From: Opitutales bacterium
Lineage (GTDB): Bacteria > Verrucomicrobiota > Verrucomicrobiia > Opitutales > Coraliomargaritaceae
NCBI GenBank assembly: GCA_018607135.1
Contig: JABBCA010000070.1
Coordinates: forward strand, 1 to 64,000
Length of the DNA: 64,000 nt
Reading direction: 5' to 3'
Made by a program: the position numbers and the translations under genes. Below the pieces are notes generated by a model. The model did no database searches and had not been told where the DNA came from. It saw nothing but the letters and a program-made list of their open reading frames with translations. Positions within the stretch are counted from its first letter, which is position 1. Every line of letters begins with the position of its first letter. Shown piece after piece: positions 7,338-15,593 of the stretch.

Positions 7338-8693
7338 CTAGGCTCTGCGAAGGCTGTCGAGCACTTCGAAGAAGTTTGGAAAAGTTTTTCCGCAGCAGCC
7401 TGGGTCGTTAATGGCTAGCCACGGTTCTCCATCTTCAAGGAGGTCGAAGCAGCCAAGTATGGCAAAACTCATTGCGAAACGATGATCTTCGTAGGTATCT
7501 ACTGCAAGCAGGGTGCCTTGGTTGCGTGCTTTGAGCGCTCTGGCTCGCAGCTCGTTGGGCTTAATCATGATGGTGAGTGCATCGTCTTCTTCTTTGACGA
7601 GTTGGCCTAGTTTCGAGAGTTCGGTGGCCATGCCCGCGATACGGTCGGTTTCTTGATGGCGTGTGTGCCCAATACCGCATATTCGGACGGATCCACCTAG
7701 GAGTGGCGAAATCGCTGCATAGGTGAGAAAGGTGTCTGAAATGGTGTTAAAGTCGATTTCGCGATGGCCACGTTGGATGTCTGACGGGTCTGAGATCGAG
7801 GCGGTCCATTCGTTGTTTTCAACGTCAACTCTAAGCCCATGATGGTTGAGCACTTCCACGAAGTGTGCGTCGCCTTGTAAGGGGTCGGCGCCAACTTTTG
7901 GTATTTTGAGGCTACCACCTTGCGTGGTAGTCAGCGCTAGAAAGTAGCTGGCTGCGGAGAGGTCAGGCTCAATTGCATAGCTGCTTGGGCTCTTGTATTG
8001 GGTCGCGGCTAAAGTATAAGTGCCGTTTTTGTCAGCCTTTATCGGCGCAGCACCAAATGCTTCTCGTATTTTGTGTGTCAGTGTGACGTAGAATGGGCGA
8101 ACGTCAGGTGAATGCAGTCTGACGGGTCCGTCACCAGCTGGAGCTGCGAGAAGCAATGCGGAAAGAATTTGGCTGCTGCTGCTTGCATCGACGGTTGCGG
8201 TGCCTCCTTTGAAACCTTTGGCCTTCAGGGTGAAAGGAAAGTGTCCAACTTCACCGCGAAATTCAAATTCTGCTGCATTCAGTTCAACCAATGCATCCAG
8301 TAGGCCAGCCATGGGCCGTTCGCGCATCGCTGGATCGCCATCAAGTTTGTAGCAGCCCCCCGCGTTGAGTGCTAAAAATGCGGTTAAAAAACGAGCAGCG
8401 GTGCCTGCGTTACCGACATGGATTTCCGCTGTGTCAGTGGGAATCGTGCCACCTTCGCCTTGCACGGAGATCGTTTTTTGGGCTGGGTTGCTTTCGCATC
8501 TAAAGCCCAGTTGCTCAAGCGCGGCCAGCATGATCTTCGTATCGCGACTGAAAAGGGCACCTTCCAAGGTGGTGCAACCTTTAGCCAGCGCCGCTAGGAT
8601 GAGTGCACGGTTCGTGATGCTCTTGGAGCCTGGCAGTTCAATTGCTGAGCAAAGGGGGTGCTTAAAAGGAGTGATGGGAAGTGGGTCGTTCAT
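7338..8693 (-). CDS. aroA: 3-phosphoshikimate 1-carboxyvinyltransferase (EPSP synthase)
   Basis: A 451-residue enzyme of aromatic amino-acid synthesis joining shikimate-3-phosphate and PEP. Visible family blocks are PGSKSITNRALILAALA at the N-terminus, GNAGTAARFLTAFLA with RERPMAGLLDALVELNA in the first domain, and the C-terminal DTFLTYAAISPLL and YEDHRFAMSFAILG. The gene follows tyrA after 18 bases, matching its place in the same pathway. Confidence 0.97.
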   Translation of the reverse strand: MNDPLPITPFKHPLCSAIELPGSKSITNRALILAALAKGCTTLEGALFSRDTKIMLAALEQLGFRCESNPAQKTISVQGEGGTIPTDTAEIHVGNAGTAARFLTAFLALNAGGCYKLDGDPAMRERPMAGLLDALVELNAAEFEFRGEVGHFPFTLKAKGFKGGTATVDASSSSQILSALLLAAPAGDGPVRLHSPDVRPFYVTLTHKIREAFGAAPIKADKNGTYTLAATQYKSPSSYAIEPDLSAASYFLALTTTQGGSLKIPKVGADPLQGDAHFVEVLNHHGLRVDVENNEWTASISDPSDIQRGHREIDFNTISDTFLTYAAISPLLGGSVRICGIGHTRHQETDRIAGMATELSKLGQLVKEEDDALTIMIKPNELRARALKARNQGTLLAVDTYEDHRFAMSFAILGCFDLLEDGEPWLAINDPGCCGKTFPNFFEVLDSLRRA

Positions 8694-8711
8694 TGCTTCA
8701 GGTGCACAGCA

Positions 8712-9554
8712 TTAAAGCTGATCTCGGTATTGTTTACCACGCTTGAGTAACTGGGTCAGACTGTGCGACTCTTGGTTTAAGAGTGCGGATTTAAGTTTGT
8801 GGAGTTCCCCCTCGAAGGAATCGATCGCGCGGATGACTTCTTCGCGGTTCTGTTCGAGTATTTGTTTCCATAGGTATGGATCCCCAGACGCCACTCTTGT
8901 GCTGTCGCGTAATCCACCTCCAGAGAAATTGCCCCAGATCGGGTCTTTTTGCGCGAGCAAACTACAAACGGTGGATGCGAGTAAATGCGGTAGGTGGCTA
9001 ATGTGTGCGACGATCTCGTCGTGCTTCTCGGGGGAAACGGTGGCGATTTGCATCTCCAAGGCTTCCCAAAACGCGATCAACTGTGCAATTTTTTCGCTGG
9101 GTGCATGGGGCAGTGGTGTAATTAAGCAAGTTGCATTGGTGAACAGATCGACGTCTGCATGCTCTAGGCCGCTGCGCTCAGAACCAGCCATTGGGTGAGA
9201 CCCGATAAAGGTCACACCTGAAGGAACCGCGTTGGCAGATTGTCGGCAAATTAAACTTTTAGTGCTGCCCACGTCAGTGACTAAAGACTTGGGTTTGAGT
9301 GAGTGACTTACTTCCTTGATGAGCGGTGCAATGGTTTGCACCGGCGTGCAAATGATGACTAGATCGCTACCCTCGCAAGCTTCGCTGGCAGTTTCAAAGA
9401 CGGCATCGCACCAATGATGACGCATACATTTGGCGCGCGTTTCAGGTCGCCGCGACCAGGAGTGAACGGATGTCGTGAGCCCTCTGGCCTTGACGGCCAT
9501 TGCGAGAGAAGCTCCGAGTAAGCCGGGGCCGAGTATGGTAATCTGCTCAAACAT
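8712..9554 (-). CDS. tyrA: Prephenate/arogenate dehydrogenase
   Basis: A 280-residue NAD(P)-dependent dehydrogenase of tyrosine synthesis. It opens with a Rossmann motif, ITILGPGLLGASLAMAVKA, and carries VTDVGSTK, the substrate-binding GSHPMAGSERSG and the helical C-terminal region with HDEIVAHISHLPHLLAS. There is no ACT or chorismate mutase domain. It is the first gene of the minus-strand operon; a promoter should lie in the 132 bases shared with the divergent gene at 9687. Whether prephenate or arogenate is preferred cannot be read from the sequence. Confidence 0.94.
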   Translation of the reverse strand: MFEQITILGPGLLGASLAMAVKARGLTTSVHSWSRRPETRAKCMRHHWCDAVFETASEACEGSDLVIICTPVQTIAPLIKEVSHSLKPKSLVTDVGSTKSLICRQSANAVPSGVTFIGSHPMAGSERSGLEHADVDLFTNATCLITPLPHAPSEKIAQLIAFWEALEMQIATVSPEKHDEIVAHISHLPHLLASTVCSLLAQKDPIWGNFSGGGLRDSTRVASGDPYLWKQILEQNREEVIRAIDSFEGELHKLKSALLNQESHSLTQLLKRGKQYRDQL

Positions 9555-9686
9555 GCGCTTAAGTTGAAACTTTCTTTAGGGTTTGAAGTCGAGTGATAAA
9601 ACGAAGCTTTTGCCTTTTGCCTTGCACGCTTGGCTTTAGGCGACTCATTTTAGCACACCATTTTTCTGTGCCTGTCCGAAACATCT

Positions 9687-11444
9687 ATGGCTAAATCTAA
9701 GAAGACCCCTGAACGTAAGTTATCTCACGAACCGAGTGCCGCAAAGAGCGCATTTAGAGTGCTACTCATTCTTGTCGCAGCATTGGCGGTATTGGCGGGC
9801 TTTTGGTTTTTGACAAAGCTCGGCCCTCAGAATGTTGATTACGCAGATTACAGGAAGACTTTGGAGGTATCTGAGGATGTGCTTGCGCTAAAAAACAAGA
9901 GTATCGAGTTGGAGGCTCAGTTTGAAGAGATCCTAGCAATGCGTGAGGCCGAACCAAAGGATGTCGAGATTCTTCGGCGAGCGCTGGAGCTCCAGGAGGA
10001 ATACTTGGATCGGTTTCCCGGTGTGGATTCGGATGCATCCTCTCGTCGCATTAATTTGCGGCAGCGATATCAAGATTTAGCGGCGACGAATCTGCGCGAA
10101 GAAAGTCTAGCTCTTGAGCAAGAGGCACAGGCACTTGCTGCCAAATCGGATTATGAGGCAGCTCGGAGTAAATATCGAGACGCTTACCAGAGTCAGAAAA
10201 AGATAAATGAGGAGTTTCCAATCAGTTCGGCTTCTAATATCGGTAGAGCGACTCGCCTTGAAAGGCAGGCACGCTATTTGACGGCTCAACCTTTATATGA
10301 GCGTAGTATTGAATTGGAGCGTGAGGCCGATACACATATTGAAGCTCATGATTGGAAAAATGCCGAAGAGACGCTGCAACAATCAATTTCCATACAGGAT
10401 CAGCTCAATCGTGAATACCGTGGCACGAATCAGGCGAGCGTCTCGCGACTTGAGAATTTGAGAGTGAAACTAGTCGGCATTCGCTCGGGCCAAAGTTATC
10501 TTGAGGTCGAGCGTGTGGCTGATTTGGCGGACGCCAGCAGTGTGAGTGGGGAAAATTTAGAAGCTGCCAGCTTGTATTTAGAAGCTGCACGGCTGCAGCG
10601 GCAATTAAACGAGCAGTTTACGGACAGCCCCTATGCCTCTTCGGAGCGTGTTTCCGAGTTTCAACGCAAGGCGCAAACTTCAGAGAGCTTTGAGTTGGGG
10701 CGCGAAATTGAGCGCAATAATGATCGATTGAAGATGTTATTGGCAGATCGTCGCACTTATGAGGCTGCAGAGGTGATTGCTGATTTGCGAAGGGATATTA
10801 AGCAGATGGAAGAGGCGTATCCGCGTAGTTCTTTAAATGACGAAGAGCTACAGTTGAAGATTCGTTATTTAAATTTAGTGCAGAAGGATTTAGGCTTCAT
10901 TCAAGATCGAGTGTATGATGCGTTGCTACCGATTCCAGAGGCGGATAGTTGGATGATGTTACGCACTGAGGTCTCTCAAGCCTTGTATTCTCTGATCATG
11001 GGCACGAATCCAAGTCGGAACCTTGGTGACGTTTTGCCGGTAGATTCCGTGAGCTGGACTGAGGCGAAGAGCTTTTGTGATCGTCTTTCTTGGATACTTG
11101 GTAAATCCGTTCGCTTGCCGACTGAGAATGAATTTAGGCAAGCGCTAGGGCGTTTGCGTTATGTAGTTCTGGAGGACCACGCCTGGAGCGCGGCGTCTTC
11201 AAGCGGTGTGGCCCAAGGTGTGGGACTTAAAGAGCCATTTTCTAGTGGATTTTATGATTTGTTGGGTAATGTCAGTGAGTGGCTTGAGTCTGTGGATCGT
11301 TTTGACGATGAGGATGCGCGCCACATTGGTGGGCATGCGCAGGATCGACTGGAGGCCATATTCACTGTTCCTGTGCGAGAAGCTGCAAGAGGTGAGCGTA
11401 ATCGTATGACAGGATTTCGATTTGTGGTAAAATCGAAGACTTAG
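9687..11444 (+). CDS. Membrane-anchored coiled-coil/TPR-like protein with a C-terminal FGE-like domain
   Basis: A 585-residue protein with a short basic cytoplasmic start, one membrane helix (about residues 24-46) and a long helical region (about 50-400). That region repeats 40-50-residue units with the pattern LExEAQAL-AAKSDYEAARSKY and LYERSIELEREADTHIEA, which reads as TPR-like repeats or coiled coil. The last 170 residues form a formylglycine-generating-enzyme-like (SUMF1/FGE) fold: RTEVSQALYSLIMGTNPSRN, PVDSVSWTEAKSFCDRLS, RLPTENEFRQAL and FYDLLGNVSEWLES are the usual landmarks. Only one Cys (in KSFCDRL) is present in that domain, so catalysis of the sulfatase-activating kind is unlikely. 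In Planctomycetota-Verrucomicrobiota such domains are often fused to kinases and anchors; function unknown. Confidence 0.82.
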   Translation: MAKSKKTPERKLSHEPSAAKSAFRVLLILVAALAVLAGFWFLTKLGPQNVDYADYRKTLEVSEDVLALKNKSIELEAQFEEILAMREAEPKDVEILRRALELQEEYLDRFPGVDSDASSRRINLRQRYQDLAATNLREESLALEQEAQALAAKSDYEAARSKYRDAYQSQKKINEEFPISSASNIGRATRLERQARYLTAQPLYERSIELEREADTHIEAHDWKNAEETLQQSISIQDQLNREYRGTNQASVSRLENLRVKLVGIRSGQSYLEVERVADLADASSVSGENLEAASLYLEAARLQRQLNEQFTDSPYASSERVSEFQRKAQTSESFELGREIERNNDRLKMLLADRRTYEAAEVIADLRRDIKQMEEAYPRSSLNDEELQLKIRYLNLVQKDLGFIQDRVYDALLPIPEADSWMMLRTEVSQALYSLIMGTNPSRNLGDVLPVDSVSWTEAKSFCDRLSWILGKSVRLPTENEFRQALGRLRYVVLEDHAWSAASSSGVAQGVGLKEPFSSGFYDLLGNVSEWLESVDRFDDEDARHIGGHAQDRLEAIFTVPVREAARGERNRMTGFRFVVKSKT

Positions 11445-11500
11445 TGCGTGCTTTAGCTAGAAGTTCTGATTGCTAGAGGGGCGATACTTACTAGTATGGC

Positions 11501-11644
11501 ATGGTGGAACCATCGATTCATCAGGGCATTTCAGTGTCAAATCGGGCCAAGCGTGCTCAAAAAATTATTTACCTGTTAATGGCTATTTTCATAGCTCTAC
11601 CTTTTGTAGTCGCATGGCTGACTGGGAACCTTAGCTTCAATTAG
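11501..11644 (+). CDS. Small single-pass membrane protein, 47 residues
   Basis: A short open frame starting at ATG 11501 and ending at TAG 11642-11644, 11 bases before the PIN-TRAM gene. The product has a polar, basic first half (SNRAKRAQK) and one hydrophobic helix (IIYLLMAIFIALPFVVAWL), a cytoplasmic-N tail arrangement. No family is recognised. Placement in a gap of otherwise unused sequence and the clean basic-then-hydrophobic layout argue for a real gene. Confidence 0.55.
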   Translation: MVEPSIHQGISVSNRAKRAQKIIYLLMAIFIALPFVVAWLTGNLSFN

Positions 11645-11655
11645 TCGAATTTGCC

Positions 11656-12669
11656 ATGCGTAAAACACTTTTAATCTTTCGTCTCTTCTTTCTTATTATC
11701 AGCTTTTGCGGCTGTGTCTTGATGTGGTATGTGGTGGATGATTGGAGCCTGTTTTTAGTCATGAGCGTGGGTATGGGCATTGCTGCTTTGGTGATTCTTA
11801 CCGATCTTCTGTTGGAAGGGTTTTCTCTACGCGGGCTCTCTGCGGTCACTTTCGGTCTCGCGATTGGTGCCTTGATCGCATTCTTGATGTCCAATTCTCC
11901 ACTCTTTGAGCCATTGCAAGATTCACCAGAATTGGCTCAAATGCTCTATCTCACTCGGTTATCCTTGTATGTAATTACCATGTATTTGGCCACTGTGGTG
12001 GCTTTGCGTGGCAAGGATGAGTTCAACTTAGTCATTCCTTATGTGAGTTTTAGTCCGCAAAATGTGGAAAGTCGTCTAGCGGTGGTCGATACCAGTGCCC
12101 TGATCGACGGGCGTATTGTCGCGATTTGTGAGAGTGGTTGGTTTGTTTACCACTTGTTGGTTCCACGATTTGTATTGGATGAGCTGCAGGCAGTTGCAGA
12201 TTCAAGCGATCCTGCACGTAAAGAAAAGGGACGCAAGGGCTTGAACGTGTTGAATCGCTTACGAGAAATTGATGGTATTGAGCTCAGAATACATGAAAGT
12301 GATGTTCCTGATCGCGAAGCGGTCGATTCTAAGCTGATTTATCTTTGTGATTCGATGAAGGCCAAGTTACTGACTACGGACTTTAATTTGGCAAAGCTAG
12401 CTGAGTTTCACGGGATTGGTTGGTTAAACCTGACTTCGTTGGTAAAGGCCTTAAATCAAGAAATCTCAGTCGGTGCACAAGTCACCGCACTTTTGGTGCG
12501 ACCAGGCAAAGATGCGGATCAGGCAATTGGATATTTGCCCGATGGTTCGATGCTAGTTGTGAACAACGGAAAATCCGTAATCGGGCAAGAAGTCAGCGTC
12601 GAGGTGGACTCTGTGGTTCCATCTGCTGGAGGTAAAATGGTCTTTGCCACTTTTTCCGCAAAAGTGTAG
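11656..12669 (+). CDS. PIN-TRAM domain membrane protein (YacL-like)
   Basis: A 337-residue protein with about four membrane helices (residues 1-120), a PIN domain and a C-terminal TRAM domain. The PIN start is RLAVVDTSALIDGRIVAIC, with the catalytic Asp in VVDTSALIDGR, then FVLDELQAVADSSD and LLTTDFNLAK supplying further acidic residues. The TRAM segment (about 275-335) contains VLVRPGKDADQAIGYLPDGS and QEVSVEVDSV. The YacL-like family is widespread in Gram-positive and other bacteria; a ribonuclease role is expected from the PIN fold but not shown. Confidence 0.92.
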   Translation: MRKTLLIFRLFFLIISFCGCVLMWYVVDDWSLFLVMSVGMGIAALVILTDLLLEGFSLRGLSAVTFGLAIGALIAFLMSNSPLFEPLQDSPELAQMLYLTRLSLYVITMYLATVVALRGKDEFNLVIPYVSFSPQNVESRLAVVDTSALIDGRIVAICESGWFVYHLLVPRFVLDELQAVADSSDPARKEKGRKGLNVLNRLREIDGIELRIHESDVPDREAVDSKLIYLCDSMKAKLLTTDFNLAKLAEFHGIGWLNLTSLVKALNQEISVGAQVTALLVRPGKDADQAIGYLPDGSMLVVNNGKSVIGQEVSVEVDSVVPSAGGKMVFATFSAKV

Positions 12670-12773
12670 ATCTGTTAACTGCCAAGGTCGGGCTATAATT
12701 AGTGCCAGTCCTCTAAGTCCTTCCTATTGAGGTAAAAACGTGCTTGGATTTATTCAAAAGTATAGTTAGCTAG

Positions 12774-12796
12774 GGTGTGTTTGGTGCTAACACGCC
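12774..12796 (+). other. Hairpin in the leader of the first prepilin gene
   Basis: An 8-bp stem with one G-T wobble (GGTGTGTT at 12774-12781 with AACACGCC at 12789-12796) and a 7-base loop lies 42 bases upstream of the prepilin ATG. It is followed by a very AT-rich tract containing TATATAAT near 12815. Role unknown; it could be a promoter-region structure or an mRNA-stability element. Confidence 0.35.
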
Positions 12797-12837
12797 AGAC
12801 CATATATCATAAATACTATATAATAAATCATACCTCC

Positions 12838-13197
12838 ATGAAAACTATCAAACCAAAAGGTTTCACGCTTGTTGAAATCATGATCGTAGTCGTGATCATC
12901 GGACTACTCGCTGCCATGGCGATTCCCGCCTTCCAGAAGATACGCGGAAACTCGCAAGATAAGACAGTCATTAATAATCTACGCCAAATGGCGTCGGGTG
13001 CGGACCAATACTTCCTAGAAAATGGGGTTTCCAGCGTTCTTTCGAATGTTCTGGTTGGCTCCGGATCGACGTTTTATGTTAAGATGTATAGTCCTGTCGC
13101 TACCGAAACTTATCCGACCACGATAAATTCAACCGATGAGACACTATCCATCACTTCTAAGGGTGGGCTTCGTAAAACCTTATCGATCAATTTTTAG
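12838..13197 (+). CDS. Type IV pilin / pseudopilin-like protein, copy 1
   Basis: A 119-residue prepilin. The ATG at 12838 puts the short basic leader MKTIKPKG directly before the cleavage site; the mature protein should start at F with E5 (FTLVEIMIVVVIIGLLAAMA), the class-III signal for prepilin peptidase. A short soluble head follows, with NNLRQMASGADQYFLE and VLVGSGSTFYVK, also found in the copy at 13329. At about 110 mature residues it is short for a type IV pilin and closer to a GspG-sized pseudopilin. No pilus assembly genes are in the window. The stretch just before the ATG is CCTCC, so there is no normal Shine-Dalgarno site. Confidence 0.93.
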   Translation: MKTIKPKGFTLVEIMIVVVIIGLLAAMAIPAFQKIRGNSQDKTVINNLRQMASGADQYFLENGVSSVLSNVLVGSGSTFYVKMYSPVATETYPTTINSTDETLSITSKGGLRKTLSINF

Positions 13198-13328
13198 CTA
13201 TTTAATTAAAAAATGTAAAAAGTTGATGACTCTTCAAAATCTTCTTGGATAATTATCAGATTTCCATTTACTCGAAAATGTTAAACAGGGTATTCCCCTA
13301 CACGTTAAATATTAACAAGAATATTATT

Positions 13329-13691
<363 letters not shown>

Positions 13692-13714
13692 TCGTTTACA
13701 CTTCTCATTTTACC

Positions 13715-13746
13715 AAAGCTGCCTACTGATGTAGGCAGCTTTTTTT
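13715..13746 (+). terminator. Rho-independent terminator after the prepilins
   Basis: A 10-bp perfect stem (AGCTGCCTAC at 13717-13726 with GTAGGCAGCT at 13731-13740), a TGAT loop, and six T residues at 13741-13746. Two A-T pairs can extend the stem. The T-run ends on the base before the ATG of the next gene. Confidence 0.92.
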
Positions 13747-15582
13747 ATGCCATTACGCAATGTCATTTACATCCTCTGGTTGGTCCTGACGACCACGGTC
13801 TCCGTTTGGATCGCCTTCTTTGCATTAAATAGCTCTGAAGCGATACATGTCGTTAAGAACTATGGGTATTGGGTGATGCTCACCAATTGTGGTGTTGTTC
13901 TGTATTTACTGCGCAAATGTGTTTCGCACTCAACGTTAAGCACCAAGTGGATTCGGGCGGGTGTATTTCGTTACAAATGGCCAGTGCTCTTTATACTCGC
14001 TGCGACCCTCATTACACAGCTACTGCAGCCGCATGGCTACAAAATCACCATGGATGAGCCTGTGTTGGGGGCGACCGCACAGCGAATGCACGAGTATAAA
14101 GAGGTGATGACGACTGCCCGCACCCATGAAATCAATGGCGTGTATCGCCAGCTTGATGGATTTGTCGATAAACGCCCCTTTTTCTACCCCTTTCTAGTCA
14201 GTATCTTGCACGATGTGACGGGATATCGTGCGAGTAATCCGATTTTGTTGAATGCTGGACTGACCCTAATTCTCTTAGTGCTTATCTATATTACAGGCGC
14301 GCACTTTTGGCCCGGATATGGTGGGTATCTGTCGATCCTTTTATTTTTAACCGTGCCACTACTGTCCATGAGCGCCACTGGTGCAGGCTTTGGTATTTTA
14401 AACTTGGTGATGATCCTTACGGTCATTCATGCTGCTTTGGTTTATCTGAGAGCTCCTGAGATTCATTCTATGAATGTGCTCGTGTATCTTGGCCTGCTTT
14501 TGGCTCAGACTCGTTATGAGTCGGCCTTGTTTATTTTGCCCATTACTGTGGTTATTTTGCTCGGTTGGAAAAAGCGTAATGAGATACTGCTCTCGTGCGC
14601 TACTGTCTGTGCGCCGCTTCTGATGATCCCCTATGGCTTGCAACGTGTTATATTCGACTCAAGTCCGCTTTCTTATGAGCTAAGAGACGGCGCGACCGAT
14701 GCATTTTCACTCTCATACATTCCTTCAAACTTGATAGATGCTGCTGATTATTTTTTTAACTTAAGTATTCAGACATATCCGAATAGCGCGCTTCTTAGCG
14801 GTGCATTTTGTGTCGGAGTTTTACTGCTGTTGGTTTCGATAGTGTTGAGGCGAATGCGTATCGATTTTAGTCATTCGGATGTTTGGGTATGGCTCAGTTT
14901 TGCGGCGGTGATTGTTTTTAATTTCTTTTTATTAATGGCGTATCATTGGGGGCAATTAAACGACATTATGGCGACGCGTATTGCATTACCGTTTATGGTT
15001 TTACAAGTGCTGGTCTGTGTATTTGTCTTGCGTAGGCTGTTAATCAATCGCATTGCCATTACAGGTTTCGTTGCTTGCTGTATTGTTTATTTTGTTGGTT
15101 TTACGATACCATCGACCGCGCAGAATGATTATCTACAGTGGGTGCCTGGGCATCATGAAGCGATGTGGATACAGAAACAATCCGCTCGTTTACGTGGTGA
15201 AAATGCGCTGGTGATCTCCAAGATGCATCTGATGTCGATAGTTGAGCGAATTCCTGCAATCGAAGAATCATGGGCCCGTGCAAATTTAGCGAAGGTGCAG
15301 TTACATTATGAATTACAGACTTATGACAATATCTATGTGATGCATACTATGGTTGCAGACCCAAATAGTGATACTGGCATGGTGCCTGCGACTCGAGTTT
15401 ATGAAGACTACGACTTGGAGTTGGTTGCCGAAGAGAAGTTGGGCGAACGTCGTTTTATTCGGATGAGTCGTGTCGTGGGAGTGCATGCAGGTGCGAGCTA
15501 TGACGCATTGATCCAATCTCTTAAGCGTGTTCCTGTTACTGATCATGAGAAGCTGGCGTTTATCGCAGAGACATTACCGTGA
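13747..15582 (+). CDS. GT-C type integral membrane glycosyltransferase, VDKRP subfamily copy A
   Basis: A 611-residue protein with about 11-13 membrane helices and a C-terminal soluble part of roughly 100 residues. The first large outside loop carries KITMDEPVLGATAQRMHEY (an acidic pair of the type that is catalytic in GT-C enzymes) and then GFVDKRPFFYPFLVSILHD and TGYRASN. The same block recurs in the genes at 15594 and 23427. GT-C enzymes transfer a sugar from a polyprenyl-phosphate carrier on the outer face of the inner membrane; donor and acceptor are unknown here. The ATG directly follows the T-run of the prepilin terminator, so the upstream Shine-Dalgarno region would be inside a hairpin; a later start would remove the first helix. 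Confidence 0.82.
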   Translation: MPLRNVIYILWLVLTTTVSVWIAFFALNSSEAIHVVKNYGYWVMLTNCGVVLYLLRKCVSHSTLSTKWIRAGVFRYKWPVLFILAATLITQLLQPHGYKITMDEPVLGATAQRMHEYKEVMTTARTHEINGVYRQLDGFVDKRPFFYPFLVSILHDVTGYRASNPILLNAGLTLILLVLIYITGAHFWPGYGGYLSILLFLTVPLLSMSATGAGFGILNLVMILTVIHAALVYLRAPEIHSMNVLVYLGLLLAQTRYESALFILPITVVILLGWKKRNEILLSCATVCAPLLMIPYGLQRVIFDSSPLSYELRDGATDAFSLSYIPSNLIDAADYFFNLSIQTYPNSALLSGAFCVGVLLLLVSIVLRRMRIDFSHSDVWVWLSFAAVIVFNFFLLMAYHWGQLNDIMATRIALPFMVLQVLVCVFVLRRLLINRIAITGFVACCIVYFVGFTIPSTAQNDYLQWVPGHHEAMWIQKQSARLRGENALVISKMHLMSIVERIPAIEESWARANLAKVQLHYELQTYDNIYVMHTMVADPNSDTGMVPATRVYEDYDLELVAEEKLGERRFIRMSRVVGVHAGASYDALIQSLKRVPVTDHEKLAFIAETLP

Positions 15583-15593
15583 GTGGAAATACG

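Noticed and set aside
12740-12840. A sigma-54 promoter before the prepilins
   Set aside because: No GG-N10-GC element with the right spacing was found upstream of the first prepilin.
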